Assembly: GCA_002441555.1 (NCBI GenBank)
Contig: DJWK01000019.1
Coordinates: 17,287-54,377, forward strand
DNA: 37,091 nt
Source of the DNA: Thermodesulfobacteriaceae bacterium UBA6232
GTDB lineage: Bacteria > Desulfobacterota > Thermodesulfobacteria > Thermodesulfobacteriales > Thermodesulfobacteriaceae
Direction of reading: 5' to 3'
This document shows positions 1 to 9,091 of this stretch, piece by piece. The notes under the pieces are model-generated. The model saw nothing but the letters and a program-made list of their open reading frames with translations. It did no database searches and had not been told where the DNA came from. The translations under genes were made by a program, and so were the position numbers. Within the stretch, counting starts at the first letter, position 1, and the number at the start of each line of letters is the position of its first letter.

Positions 1-1189
1 AAAGATAAAGACCTGGAAAACTTAAAATTCCTTTTTTTTCAATGAAATAGGTAGCAATCATCGGAGCGGTTCCACCAAAAAGAGCAAGAGAAATATTGTA
101 AAGCACAGAAAAAGAGGTGCTTCTAATTTTGACAGGAAAAAGCTCTGCAAGGGTTACAGGAAGGATACTCATAAAGAAGCCTGAAACTGTTGCAAGAACA
201 AGATGAGAAAAAAGCATATAGGAGTATCCTTTAGGGACAAGAAAATAAATTAAAGGGAAGGAAAGAACGGAATAAAGAAAGAGGGAAAAAATAAAGAAGG
301 GTTTTCTTCCGAAGAGATCTGAAAGATAGGCACAGGGTAATATAAGGAGGTTTAAAAGAGCCATAGCCAAAGTATTTGAGAAAAGGGCTTTATCCGAGGA
401 AATTCCAAAATATCTGGAAAAATAGGTGGCAAGATATACAAAGAGAATGTAAAAGGCTACTCCCTGAACCATTGACAAAACGAGGGTCAAAAAAAAGGCT
501 CTGGGATATTCTTTTAAGGCTTGAACAAGGGGGAAGCCCTTCATAGGTGAAAGCCTTTCTTTTATAAAAGCTGGTGTTTCGTAGGTGTGTTTTCTTATTA
601 CATACCCAACGTAAGCCAAAAGGAGGGTTGGAAGATAGGCTATTCTCCAGCCATAGCTTTGAAGGGCCTCCTTTGATAAAAAATGATGAAGAAGGGTTGC
701 AGAAAAGGAACCAAGTAATATTCCAAAAATAGCACCGAAAAGATTAACACTGCTCCAGAGGGCACGCCGGTCTTTTGGGCTGTGTTCTAAAAGAAAGGCA
801 ACTGAGGTTGTGTATTCTCCCCCTGCGGAAAATCCCTGAAAAATTCGCAGCAAAGTTAATATTAAGGGAGCAAGAATACCAATGGAATAATAGGTTGGAA
901 GAAACATCATAAAAATAGAAGGGATTGCCATAAGAATTATGGAGACAAGGAGGGCAGGTTTTCTTCCTTTTTTATCTCCGATATAACCAATAAAAAGGGC
1001 ACCAAGGGGTCTTGCAAAAAATCCCACTGCAAAGGCTGAAAAACTTAAGATTAAGGAAACAGCAGGATCAGAAACTGGAAAGAAAAATTTGGCAAAAATG
1101 CTTGCGAAATAACCGTAAATAATGAAGTCATACCATTCAAGAATATTTCCAACAATTCCTGCAAAAAATAGGGCTCTTTTTGAGGACAT
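1..1189 (-). CDS. MHS-family MFS transporter (metabolite:H+ symporter), C-terminus cut by window edge
   Basis: Reading the minus strand from an ATG at 1189 gives 396 codons with no stop to the window edge. The N-terminus contains NILEWYDFIIYGYFAS, followed by FFARPLGALFIGYIGDKKGRK, the loop 2-3 signature of the metabolite:H+ symporter branch of the major facilitator superfamily (ProP, KgtP and ShiA relatives). Further on are GGEYTTS, a GWRIAYLPTLLL helix and, near the truncated end, AELFPVKIRST and FGGTAPM, all typical of this branch. Hydrophobic segments are spaced as in a 12-helix inner-membrane carrier. The substrate cannot be told; proline/betaine, dicarboxylates and aromatic acids are all transported by relatives. 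The start lies only 3 bp after the hslU stop, so it is probably cotranscribed with hslVU. The end of the protein is missing only because the window ends. Confidence 0.88.
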   Translation of the reverse strand, partial: MSSKRALFFAGIVGNILEWYDFIIYGYFASIFAKFFFPVSDPAVSLILSFSAFAVGFFARPLGALFIGYIGDKKGRKPALLVSIILMAIPSIFMMFLPTYYSIGILAPLILTLLRIFQGFSAGGEYTTSVAFLLEHSPKDRRALWSSVNLFGAIFGILLGSFSATLLHHFLSKEALQSYGWRIAYLPTLLLAYVGYVIRKHTYETPAFIKERLSPMKGFPLVQALKEYPRAFFLTLVLSMVQGVAFYILFVYLATYFSRYFGISSDKALFSNTLAMALLNLLILPCAYLSDLFGRKPFFIFSLFLYSVLSFPLIYFLVPKGYSYMLFSHLVLATVSGFFMSILPVTLAELFPVKIRSTSFSVLYNISLALFGGTAPMIATYFIEKKGILSFPGLYL

Positions 1190-1192
1190 TCT

Positions 1193-2515
1193 TTACAAGA
1201 CAAATTTCATGAGTTCTTCCTTTTCAAGAATATCTGAGAGTTTTTCCCTTACATATTCAGGGGTAATAACAATTTTCGTTGGAGCAATATCAGGGGCTTC
1301 AAAGGAAATATCTTCAAGCACTTTCTCTACCACGGTGTAAAGCCTTCTTGCACCTATGTTTTCCATCTTTTGATTGATTTGATAGGCAATCTCGGCCATC
1401 TCCTCAATAGCCTCTTTGGTAAATTCAAGTTCTACTCCCTCTGTGGCAATAAGGGCCTGATATTGTTTGAGAATAGCATTTTCTGGTTCTGTTAGGATTC
1501 TAATAAAATCTTCTTTGGTTAATGGATCAAGTTCCACCCTTATGGGAAAACGCCCCTGAAGTTCAGGAATTAAATCAGAAGGCTTGGCAATATGAAAGGC
1601 TCCGCTTCCTATAAAAAGAATATAGTCAGTTCTCACCATTCCATAACGGGTATTAACTGTGGTTCCCTCAACAATGGGCAAAAGATCCCTTTGAACTCCC
1701 TCTCTTGAAACATCAGGGCCGTAAGCCTCTCCTCTGCTTGCAATTTTATCAATCTCATCAATAAAAATTATCCCGTGATTTTCCGTTCTATAAATGGCTT
1801 CTTTGATAACCTTATCCATATCAATCAATTTAGAGGCCTCTTCTTTGGTAAGAATTTCAAGGGCCTCCTTTACCTTAACCCTTCTTTTTCTTCCCTTAAA
1901 GGGCATAAAGGTTGAAAGCATTTCCCTTAACTGCATCTCTATTTCTTCAAGACCTGAAGCTGCAAGAATTTCAATAGTGGGTTGTTTTTCTTTAAACTGA
2001 ACCTCTATTTCTATTTCCCTTTCATTTAGGGCACCATCCCTTAACATTTTGAGAAATTTCTCACGGGTTAGCGGATCATAACTTATATGGGTTGAGCTCT
2101 GAGGCAGAAGATAATCAATTATTCTTTCTTCAGCAAGCTCCCTTGCCTTTTCCAAAACTTTTTTTTCCTCCTCCTCTCTTACCATCTGGACTGCCACATA
2201 GGTAAGGTCTCTGATCATGGATTCCACATCTCTACCCACATATCCCACTTCGGTAAATTTGGTAGCTTCCACTTTGAGAAAAGGTGCATTGGCAAGTTTT
2301 GCAAGCCTTCTTGCTATTTCTGTTTTTCCAACTCCTGTAGGACCAATCATGAGAATATTTTTGGGATAAACTTCGTCTTTTATGGGGCCTTTGAGTTGCC
2401 TTCTTCTCCAGCGATTTCTTAGAGCAATAGCTACAGCTTTTTTGGCCCTAATCTGCCCCACAATGTATCTATCAAGTTCTGCAACTATTTCCCTTGGAGT
2501 AAGCTCTCTTTCCAT
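1193..2515 (-). CDS. hslU: ATP-dependent protease ATPase subunit HslU (ClpY)
   Basis: AAA+ unfoldase that feeds substrates to the HslV peptidase in the cytoplasm. It has the family N-terminus LTPREIVAELDRYIVGQ, Walker A GPTGVGKT (about residues 58-65), the pore loop GYVGRDVES, the HslU-specific I domain, Walker B IIFIDEIDKIA, and a C-terminal tail ending KFVL, which resembles the tail that inserts into HslV. An upstream TTG at 2536 would overlap hslV by 17 bp. I prefer the ATG at 2515 because it lies after the hslV stop and has GAGGAG 10 nt upstream, giving 440 aa, close to the usual 440-460. It follows hslV with a 4-bp gap and precedes an MFS gene by 3 bp, so the three genes look like one operon. 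Confidence 0.96.
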   Translation of the reverse strand: MERELTPREIVAELDRYIVGQIRAKKAVAIALRNRWRRRQLKGPIKDEVYPKNILMIGPTGVGKTEIARRLAKLANAPFLKVEATKFTEVGYVGRDVESMIRDLTYVAVQMVREEEEKKVLEKARELAEERIIDYLLPQSSTHISYDPLTREKFLKMLRDGALNEREIEIEVQFKEKQPTIEILAASGLEEIEMQLREMLSTFMPFKGRKRRVKVKEALEILTKEEASKLIDMDKVIKEAIYRTENHGIIFIDEIDKIASRGEAYGPDVSREGVQRDLLPIVEGTTVNTRYGMVRTDYILFIGSGAFHIAKPSDLIPELQGRFPIRVELDPLTKEDFIRILTEPENAILKQYQALIATEGVELEFTKEAIEEMAEIAYQINQKMENIGARRLYTVVEKVLEDISFEAPDIAPTKIVITPEYVREKLSDILEKEELMKFVL

Positions 2516-2519
2516 ATTA

Positions 2520-3047
2520 CTAAAGCTCCTCAACAATTATTTCTGAATTGGTGTAAATACAGATTTCACTTGCGATTCTTAAGGAAATTTCGGCAATTTC
2601 CTTAGCAGAAAGGTTGGTATGTCTTAAAAGGGCCTTTGCAGAAGCAAGAGCCATGGGACCTCCAGACCCTATGGCAATGACCTCCTCATCGGGCTCAACC
2701 ACATCGCCAGCCCCTGAAATGAGAAGAAGATGCTCCTTATCTGCGGCAATTAAAAAGGCCTCAAGACGCCTCAAAATTTTATCGGTTCTCCAGTCTTTAG
2801 CAAGCTCAACAGCTGCCCTTAAAAGTTGCCCGCTATAGGATTCAAGTTTTTTTTCTAAGCGTTCAAAAAGGGTTAGAGCATCAGCTGTTGCTCCAGCAAA
2901 ACCAACCAAAACTTGTCCCTTATAAAGCCTTCTTATTTTTTTGGCCCGATGTTTTAGCACTGTATTTCCAAAGGTGACCTGGCCATCTCCAGCCATGGCC
3001 ACCTTCCCATCCCTTTTTACCGCAACAATGGTTGTTCCCTTAAACAT
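2520..3047 (-). CDS. hslV: ATP-dependent protease peptidase subunit HslV (ClpQ)
   Basis: N-terminal-threonine peptidase related to the proteasome beta subunit; it forms the double-hexamer core degraded into by HslU. The 175-aa product reads MFKG-TTIVAVKRDG, so a four-residue propeptide probably precedes the catalytic Thr5. The segments MAGDGQVTFGNTVLK, VGFAGATADALTLFE, IAIGSGGPMALA and the C-terminal EICIYTNSEIIVEEL are characteristic. No clear Shine-Dalgarno lies before the ATG. The nearest promoter-like element would place transcription start only a few bases upstream, so translation may be almost leaderless. The gene ends with TAG, and hslU begins 4 bp later. Confidence 0.96.
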   Translation of the reverse strand: MFKGTTIVAVKRDGKVAMAGDGQVTFGNTVLKHRAKKIRRLYKGQVLVGFAGATADALTLFERLEKKLESYSGQLLRAAVELAKDWRTDKILRRLEAFLIAADKEHLLLISGAGDVVEPDEEVIAIGSGGPMALASAKALLRHTNLSAKEIAEISLRIASEICIYTNSEIIVEEL

Positions 3048-3358
3048 ACCAACTATTTATATCACATAAAATCTAAATAACAAGTTAACCATGATAGATC
3101 ATTAGAAAACATTTTTCCGTTGTTTAAAGGAAGCGGTGGATTGAACTCTTGAGTTGAAAAGAAATGAAAAGGGCTAAATCCCGCGATTATTAACCTGTTG
3201 ATTTCTTCGTAAGCCCCTGCAGATCTTTGGCTCATTAGTCATTGAATTTTTGCCTGAACTAAAGATATGCAATTATTTTGCACAGCTTTTCCTTTTGGTT
3301 GTAAAAAACAAAAATTAAGGTATCGTTAAGTTAAAAATTTAAGAAAGGAGAGGAGGAT
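3048..3358. other. 311-bp divergent intergenic region between hslV and tig
   Basis: This spacer separates the divergent hslVU and tig-clpP-clpX-lon operons, so it must hold both promoters. On the plus strand a weak candidate for tig is TTGTAA (3299-3304), 16 bp, then TATCGT (3321-3326). The tig Shine-Dalgarno AAAGGAGAGGAGG sits just before 3359. I saw no CIRCE-like inverted repeat, no clear sigma-32-type element and no open reading frame of note. The only small hairpin seen is TGCAA-N5-TTGCA near 3268-3282. Confidence 0.5.
3056..3083 (-). promoter_or_regulatory. Putative promoter of hslVU (near-leaderless)
   Basis: On the minus strand TTGTTA (3083-3078) and TATAAA (3061-3056) are separated by 16 bp. 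The -10 box ends only 8 nt before the hslV ATG, so the predicted transcript would have almost no 5' leader. This agrees with the absence of a Shine-Dalgarno. The match is by eye only. Confidence 0.4.
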
Positions 3359-4639
3359 ATGCGGCTTGAGGTGGAAGAAAAAAGCCCCGTTGAGAAACTT
3401 TTGAAAATTGAAATTCCACCAGAGGAGGTTAACAAGGTTCTCGAAGAGGTATCCTCTGAAATACGAAAGAGGGCTAAATTAAAGGGATTTCGTGAGGGAA
3501 AGGCTCCTCTTTATTTGATTAAAAAGCTCTTCAAAGAGGAGATTGAAGAAAGGGGTATTGAAAGGCTTATTGAAAAAACCCTTCCCAAAGCCCTTGAAGA
3601 AAAGGGGCTTGAACCTTTACTCAGACCGAGGGTTGAGAATGTGGAAAGGCTTGCTGAAGGGGAACCCTTTAATTACACCGTCTTAGTTGAAATTCGCCCG
3701 GAATTTGAACTTAAAAAAGAGGACTACCTTGGACTTGAGGTTGAAAGAGAAAAAGACGAAGTGAGTGACGAAGAAGTGGAAAGAATGCTTCAGGAAATAA
3801 GATATTCCTTTTCAGAACTCAAAAAAACCGAAGACCCTATTGAAGAAAGATATGCCGTGGTAATTGCCTTTTCTGCCTATGACGGAGAAAATCTCATTCC
3901 CGGCCATCAGGCAGAGGCCCTCTTTATTGATGTAGGAACAGGAGAATTCAATGAAACCGTTGAAAAGGCTTTAATAGGAAAAAAGCCAGGAGATAGACTA
4001 ACCGTTGAAGTGGAATATCCCGAAGATGCCCTAAATCCACTTCTTGCAGGAAAAAAGGTAAGATACGAAATTGAGGTAAAAGAGGTTTATAAGAGGGAGC
4101 TTCAGGAACTTACCGACGACTTTGTAAAGAATTTAAATCTTGGGGTTGAATCTGTAGAAAAATTAAGGGAACTTATAAAAGATAGGCTTCTTAAAGATAA
4201 AGAAAGAAAAAATGAAAATCAATACCGTGAAAAGCTTCTCGAAAAAATTCTTGAAAAAGTTGATTTTCCCGTTCCAGAAAGATATGTGGAACTTAAATTC
4301 TATCAGCTTGTTGAGCAATTGAGAGAATCCCTTGAAAGGGAGGGATTGAGCTTTGAAAAAATGCAGCTTTCCTTTGTGAAGTTAAGGGAAAGGCTTTATC
4401 CCGTTGCAGAAAAGCTTGCCAAAGAGGAAATCCTTCTTGAAAAAATAGCAGAAAATGAGGGTATCGAGATATCCGAAGAGGAAATTCGCAAACAGATTGA
4501 GACCATTCATAAGGGGCTTCTGGTTTCCCTTGAAGAAGCAAGCCGGATTGTTTATTATAATATTTTACCAAAGATGCTTGCAGAAAGGGTTATGAAATTT
4601 TTGGTGGAAAATTCTAAACCTATTTATAAGGAGAATTAA
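3359..4639 (+). CDS. tig: Trigger factor, ribosome-associated chaperone/PPIase
   Basis: Nascent-chain chaperone that docks on ribosomal protein L23 at the exit tunnel. The 426-aa product has the three expected parts: an N-terminal ribosome-binding domain with the signature loop GFREGKAP (family GFRxGKxP), a central FKBP-like domain (about residues 160-245, including IPGHQAEAL and KKPGDRLTVEVEYPEDA), and a long helical C-terminal chaperone region. The start is set by AAAGGAGAGGAGG immediately upstream. It is first in a tight plus-strand operon with clpP 3 bp downstream, then clpX and lon, a classical order in many bacteria. Confidence 0.96.
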   Translation: MRLEVEEKSPVEKLLKIEIPPEEVNKVLEEVSSEIRKRAKLKGFREGKAPLYLIKKLFKEEIEERGIERLIEKTLPKALEEKGLEPLLRPRVENVERLAEGEPFNYTVLVEIRPEFELKKEDYLGLEVEREKDEVSDEEVERMLQEIRYSFSELKKTEDPIEERYAVVIAFSAYDGENLIPGHQAEALFIDVGTGEFNETVEKALIGKKPGDRLTVEVEYPEDALNPLLAGKKVRYEIEVKEVYKRELQELTDDFVKNLNLGVESVEKLRELIKDRLLKDKERKNENQYREKLLEKILEKVDFPVPERYVELKFYQLVEQLRESLEREGLSFEKMQLSFVKLRERLYPVAEKLAKEEILLEKIAENEGIEISEEEIRKQIETIHKGLLVSLEEASRIVYYNILPKMLAERVMKFLVENSKPIYKEN

Positions 4640-4642
4640 GAT

Positions 4643-5236
4643 ATGAGTTTTTATGTGCCCATTGTAATTGAACAGACCGGAAGAACAGAAAGGGCTTATG
4701 ATATCTATTCAAGACTTTTAAAGGAGAGAATTATCTTTCTTGGAACCGCCATTGATGAACATGTAGCTAACCTTGTCATTGCTCAACTTCTTTTTCTTGA
4801 AGCAGAAGATCCTGACAAGGATATTATGCTTTATATCAATTCACCAGGAGGGCTTGTAACAGCAGGGCTAGCCATATATGATACCATGCAATACATTAAA
4901 CCTGATGTTTGCACCATCTGTGTTGGTCAGGCAGCGAGCATGGCTGCAGTTCTCTTAGCAGCCGGGGCCAAAGGAAAAAGATATGCCCTAAAGCATTCAA
5001 GAATTATGCTTCATCAACCCATTGGGGCTTTCCAAGGGCAGGCAACGGAGGTTGAAATCCAGGCAAAAGAAATCTTAAGACTCAGAGAAATTCTAAACGA
5101 AATTCTTTCCAAACATACCGGCCAGGACAAAGAAAAAATTCGTCAGGACACAGAAAGGGATTTTTACATGTCAGCAGAGGAGGCCCTTTCTTACGGGCTT
5201 ATTGATAAAATTTTAGAAAAAAGAGAGGTAAAGTAA
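4643..5236 (+). CDS. clpP: ATP-dependent Clp protease proteolytic subunit
   Basis: Serine peptidase that forms the tetradecameric chamber of ClpXP. The 197-aa sequence shows the catalytic triad at Ser99 (GQAASMAAVLLAAG), His124 (RIMLHQP) and Asp173 (TERDFYMSAEEA), plus the YINSPGG oxyanion/handle region. A short propeptide-like N-terminus MSFYVPIVIEQTGRTERAYDI matches the family. A GGAG motif lies just upstream of the ATG, inside the end of tig. clpX begins one base after the stop, so the stoichiometric partners are translationally linked. Confidence 0.97.
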   Translation: MSFYVPIVIEQTGRTERAYDIYSRLLKERIIFLGTAIDEHVANLVIAQLLFLEAEDPDKDIMLYINSPGGLVTAGLAIYDTMQYIKPDVCTICVGQAASMAAVLLAAGAKGKRYALKHSRIMLHQPIGAFQGQATEVEIQAKEILRLREILNEILSKHTGQDKEKIRQDTERDFYMSAEEALSYGLIDKILEKREVK

Positions 5237-5237
5237 G

Positions 5238-6491
5238 ATGAGAAAGGATGAACCAAGGTGTTCCTTTTGTGGTAAAAGTCAAAGAGAGGTTTTAAAACTC
5301 ATTGCAGGGTCTTCAGCTTATATTTGCAATGAATGTGTAGAATTATGTAATGAAATTCTTGAAGAGGAGTATGAAAGATTAAATCAGACAGAAGAAGAGA
5401 CAAGTCTTCCCAAACCTGCAGAAATTAAAGCCTATTTAGACCAATATGTGGTGGGTCAGGAGCGGGCCAAAAAAATTCTTTCAGTTGCAGTTTATAATCA
5501 TTATAAAAGAATTGAAAGAGAAAAGAAATTTAACAAAAAGAAAGAAGATGTAGAGATTCAAAAAACTAATATTCTTCTTATTGGCCCAACAGGCTCAGGA
5601 AAAACCCTTCTTGCCCAAACTTTAGCAAGGTTTTTAAAGGTTCCCTTTACCATTGCTGATGCAACCCCCCTTACAGAAGCAGGCTATGTGGGAGAAGATG
5701 TGGAAAATATTCTTCTCTATTTACTTCAGGCAGCAAACTTTGATATCGAACTTGCTCAAAAGGGAATAGTTTATATTGATGAGATTGATAAAATTGCCAG
5801 AAAAAGTGACTCCCCTTCCATTACCAGGGATGTTTCAGGTGAGGGGGTTCAACAGGCCCTTTTAAAGATTCTTGAGGGTACCATTGCTAACATCCCCCCC
5901 AAAGGCGGAAGGAAACACCCTCAGCAGGAATACATTCGCATGGACACTTCAAATATCCTTTTTATTTGCGGAGGTGCCTTTGTCGGCCTTGAAGAAATTA
6001 TAAAGAAAAGGCTTGGCAAAGGCTCCATCGGCTTCGGAGCGGAAATAAAGAAAACCAAAGATTTAACCCTTGGAGAAATTCTCTCTCAGGTTCAACCTGA
6101 AGACCTCATAAAATTTGGTTTTATTCCTGAATTTGTAGGAAGATTACCAGTGGTTGCAACCCTTGATGAGTTGAGTGTAGATGATCTTGTAAAGATTTTG
6201 GTTGAGCCGAAAAACTCTGTTGTCAAGCAATATCAGAAATTGATGGAGATGGATGGAGTTGAGCTTAAATTTACAGAAGAGGCCTTAAGGGCTATTGCAG
6301 AGGAGGCCTATAAAAGGAAAACAGGAGCAAGAGGTCTAAGAGCAATCATTGAAGAGATTATGGTAGATGTAATGTATGAGATCCCCTCCCTTAGGGATGT
6401 CAAAGAATGTGTGATTACTAAGGAGGTTGTCTTGAAAAAAGAAAGACCCATCTTAATTTTTAATAGTAAAAAGAAAGTAAAGGAGGGGTAG
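5238..6491 (+). CDS. clpX: ATP-dependent Clp protease ATP-binding subunit ClpX
   Basis: AAA+ unfoldase partner of ClpP. The 417-aa product has the N-terminal zinc-binding domain with Cys8, Cys11, Cys30 and Cys33 (CSFC...CNEC). It also has Walker A GPTGSGKT, the pore loop GYVGEDVEN, Walker B IVYIDEIDKIAR, sensor/arginine regions (GFIPEFVGRLPV) and the IGF loop (KGSIGFGAE) used to dock on ClpP. The length is normal. It lies 1 bp after clpP and 7 bp before lon, and ends in TAG. Confidence 0.97.
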   Translation: MRKDEPRCSFCGKSQREVLKLIAGSSAYICNECVELCNEILEEEYERLNQTEEETSLPKPAEIKAYLDQYVVGQERAKKILSVAVYNHYKRIEREKKFNKKKEDVEIQKTNILLIGPTGSGKTLLAQTLARFLKVPFTIADATPLTEAGYVGEDVENILLYLLQAANFDIELAQKGIVYIDEIDKIARKSDSPSITRDVSGEGVQQALLKILEGTIANIPPKGGRKHPQQEYIRMDTSNILFICGGAFVGLEEIIKKRLGKGSIGFGAEIKKTKDLTLGEILSQVQPEDLIKFGFIPEFVGRLPVVATLDELSVDDLVKILVEPKNSVVKQYQKLMEMDGVELKFTEEALRAIAEEAYKRKTGARGLRAIIEEIMVDVMYEIPSLRDVKECVITKEVVLKKERPILIFNSKKKVKEG

Positions 6492-6498
6492 ATTTAGC

Positions 6499-8934
6499 AT
6501 GGAATTACTTGAAAAAAAAGAAACTTTGCAGGTTTATCCGCTTTTACCTTTAAGAGAGATTGTAATCTTTCCCAACACCGCAGTCCCTCTCTTTATTGGA
6601 AGGGTAAAAAGCATTCTTGCCATTGAAGCTGCCTATCGCGGAAATAAATTGATTTTCCTTTCTTCTCAGAAGGATCCCAAACAGGACAATCCCGAAGAGA
6701 AAGATATCTATAAAGTGGGAACACTTTGTAAAATTGTGCAGCTTCTTAAACTTCCTGATGGCTCTCTCAAGATTCTTGTTGAAGGCTTAAATAGAGGAAG
6801 GATTGTCAGATTCCTCCCCAGCCCAGATTACTATCAAGTTGAGGTGGAGATCAAAACAGAAATCCTTGAATCTGATGTGGAAACCATTGCGCTTACCAAT
6901 CTTTGCAAAGAAGCCTTTGAGGAATATTCCCACTATAATAAGAAAATAAATCCTGAGACAGTTTCTAATCTCCTACAGGTTGAGGACCCTGCAGAACTAA
7001 CTGACAGAATGGCAGCCCTTCTCCCCTTAAGTCTTGAACAAAAGCAAAAATTACTTGAAACTGTCAGTGTAAAAAAGAGGTTGGAAATTCTACTTCAGTA
7101 TCTTCGCGGAGAGCTTGAAATTATTAAGACAGAAGCACGGATTCGTGAAAGGGTTAAAAAGCAGATGGAAAAGCATCAGAGAGATTATTATCTTCAGGAG
7201 CAACTTAAGGCCATTCAGAAGGAACTTGGTGAAAGAGAGGAAGGAAGAGGGGAGCTTTCTGAGCTTGAAAAGAGAATAAAAAAGAAAAAGCTTCCCAAAC
7301 ATGTAGCCAATATTGTCTGGAAAGAGTTTAAAAAACTCAGTCTTATGTCTCCCATGTCTGCTGAAGCAACGGTTGTAAGAAACTATATTGACTGGTTAAT
7401 TAGCCTTCCCTGGTATGAGAAAACCAAAGATGTTATTGATCTTGTGAAAACCGAAGAACTTTTAAATAAGGAACATTATGGTCTTGAAAAGCCCAAACAA
7501 AGAATTCTTGAGCATCTGGCTGTGCAAAAACTGGTGGATAAAATAAAGGGGCCTATTTTGTGTTTTGTTGGGCCCCCAGGTGTTGGCAAAACCTCTCTTG
7601 CAAGATCCATTGCCAAAGCCCTAGGAAGACGCTTTGTAAGAATAAGCCTTGGTGGGGTTAGGGATGAAGCCGAAATTAGAGGGCATAGAAGAACCTATGT
7701 GGGAGCTCTCCCTGGGAAAATTATCCAGGGCATGAAAAAGGCTGGCACTATAAATCCTGTTTTTTGCCTTGATGAAATTGACAAAATCGGAATGGATTTC
7801 AGAGGAGATCCAGCTGCAGCCCTTTTGGAAGTTCTTGATCCCGAACAGAATCATTCCTTCCAGGATCATTATCTTGAAGTGGAATACGATCTTTCTCAGG
7901 TTCTCTTTATTACCACAGCTAATACCCTTTACACTATCCCTGCACCACTTCTTGATAGAATGGAGGTGATTGAGCTTCCTGGATATACTGAAGAAGAGAA
8001 ACTTGAAATAGCCAAACATTATCTCATTCCAAGACAGCTTGAAGCCCACGGCCTAAAGCCGGAATGGTTCCCTATTAGTGATAAAGTTCTTCTTGAAATA
8101 ATTAGAAGATACACCAGAGAAGCAGGAGTAAGAAATCTTGAAAGAGAAATTGCTACCCTCTGCAGAAAGGTGGCAAAGGAGGTTGCTAAAGATCCTAAAG
8201 CCTTTAAACCTTTTAGAATTAATATGTCTGTCCTTGAGAAGTTTCTTGGAGTTCCTAAATATAGATATGGAGTTGCTGAGGAAAAACCGCAGGTGGGAAT
8301 TGCCACAGGTCTTGCCTGGACAGAAACTGGAGGAGCCCTTCTTCAAATTGAAGCGGTTATTATGCCTGGAACAGGGAATCTCAAAATTACTGGAAAACTT
8401 GGTGAGGTAATGCAGGAATCTGTGCAGGCTGCTGTAAGCTATGTTAGATCAAGGGCCTTACAGCTTGGTCTTCCCCTTGATTTTTACAAAAAAGTTGATA
8501 TCCATGTGCATGTGCCTGAAGGTGCTATTCCCAAGGATGGACCAAGTGCAGGAATTACCATTGCAACAGCTATAGTTTCTGCTTTGATGAAAATACCTGT
8601 TAAAAATACCGTTGCTATGACAGGGGAAATAACTTTAAGAGGAAGGGTTTTACCCATTGGAGGTTTGAAAGAAAAATTACTTGCAGCGGTAAGGGGTGGC
8701 ATAAAAACAGTGATTATCCCTAAGGAAAATGAAAAGGATTTGAAAGAAATTAATCCAAAAATACTTAAAGGCCTTGAAATAATTATGGTTGAAAATATGG
8801 ATGAAGTCTTAAAAACAGCCCTTGATCTTGAAAAACCTGAAGAATTGTTCAAAGAAACACCCTATCTTGATGTCTGGGAACTTGTAAGTCTTCAGGAAAA
8901 ACTGGAAAAGAAAGAACATCAATTGGAACACTAA
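6499..8934 (+). CDS. lon: ATP-dependent protease Lon (LonA type)
   Basis: Single-chain AAA+ serine protease of 811 aa. Domains in order: N-terminal LAN substrate-binding domain (begins around LPLREIVIFPNTAVPL), a coiled-coil region, the AAA+ module with Walker A GPPGVGKTSLARSIA and Walker B PVFCLDEIDKIG, and the C-terminal protease domain. The catalytic dyad is Ser683 (KDGPSAGIT) and Lys726 (GGLKEKLLAA). It is the last gene of tig-clpP-clpX-lon and is followed directly by a strong terminator hairpin. The extreme C-terminus is Glu/Lys-rich and looks like an ordinary thermophile-style tail. Confidence 0.97.
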   Translation: MELLEKKETLQVYPLLPLREIVIFPNTAVPLFIGRVKSILAIEAAYRGNKLIFLSSQKDPKQDNPEEKDIYKVGTLCKIVQLLKLPDGSLKILVEGLNRGRIVRFLPSPDYYQVEVEIKTEILESDVETIALTNLCKEAFEEYSHYNKKINPETVSNLLQVEDPAELTDRMAALLPLSLEQKQKLLETVSVKKRLEILLQYLRGELEIIKTEARIRERVKKQMEKHQRDYYLQEQLKAIQKELGEREEGRGELSELEKRIKKKKLPKHVANIVWKEFKKLSLMSPMSAEATVVRNYIDWLISLPWYEKTKDVIDLVKTEELLNKEHYGLEKPKQRILEHLAVQKLVDKIKGPILCFVGPPGVGKTSLARSIAKALGRRFVRISLGGVRDEAEIRGHRRTYVGALPGKIIQGMKKAGTINPVFCLDEIDKIGMDFRGDPAAALLEVLDPEQNHSFQDHYLEVEYDLSQVLFITTANTLYTIPAPLLDRMEVIELPGYTEEEKLEIAKHYLIPRQLEAHGLKPEWFPISDKVLLEIIRRYTREAGVRNLEREIATLCRKVAKEVAKDPKAFKPFRINMSVLEKFLGVPKYRYGVAEEKPQVGIATGLAWTETGGALLQIEAVIMPGTGNLKITGKLGEVMQESVQAAVSYVRSRALQLGLPLDFYKKVDIHVHVPEGAIPKDGPSAGITIATAIVSALMKIPVKNTVAMTGEITLRGRVLPIGGLKEKLLAAVRGGIKTVIIPKENEKDLKEINPKILKGLEIIMVENMDEVLKTALDLEKPEELFKETPYLDVWELVSLQEKLEKKEHQLEH

Positions 8935-8956
8935 TTACTTCTAAATCACCTTCTCC

Positions 8957-8980
8957 GGGAGCCCTTTAGGGCTCCCTTTT
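8957..8980 (+). terminator. Rho-independent terminator after lon
   Basis: A perfect 8-bp stem GGGAGCCC (8957-8964) and GGGCTCCC (8969-8976) with loop TTTA is followed by TTTT. It lies 22 bp past the lon stop and closes the tig-clpP-clpX-lon operon. Confidence 0.9.
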
Positions 8981-9024
8981 CCAATTTATTAACTTTATCT
9001 ATTAATTTTATAGAAAAATTCTAT

Positions 9025-9052
9025 TTGACTTTCCCAAAAAATTCTACATAAT
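9025..9052 (+). promoter_or_regulatory. Predicted sigma-70 promoter of the multiheme cytochrome gene
   Basis: TTGACT (9025-9030), a 16-bp spacer and CATAAT (9047-9052) are each one base from consensus. A strong Shine-Dalgarno AAGGAGGTG (9078-9086) follows, 5 nt before the ATG at 9092. The element lies between the lon terminator and the cytochrome start, so the gene has its own transcription unit. Confidence 0.65.
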
Positions 9053-9091
9053 TTCTTAAAAAAGTTAATAACTTTTTAAGGAGGTGGAATT

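Noticed and set aside
7621..8346. Several minus-strand open frames of 95-142 codons inside lon.
   Set aside because: They lie opposite a highly conserved gene, have no ribosome sites and no recognisable domains.
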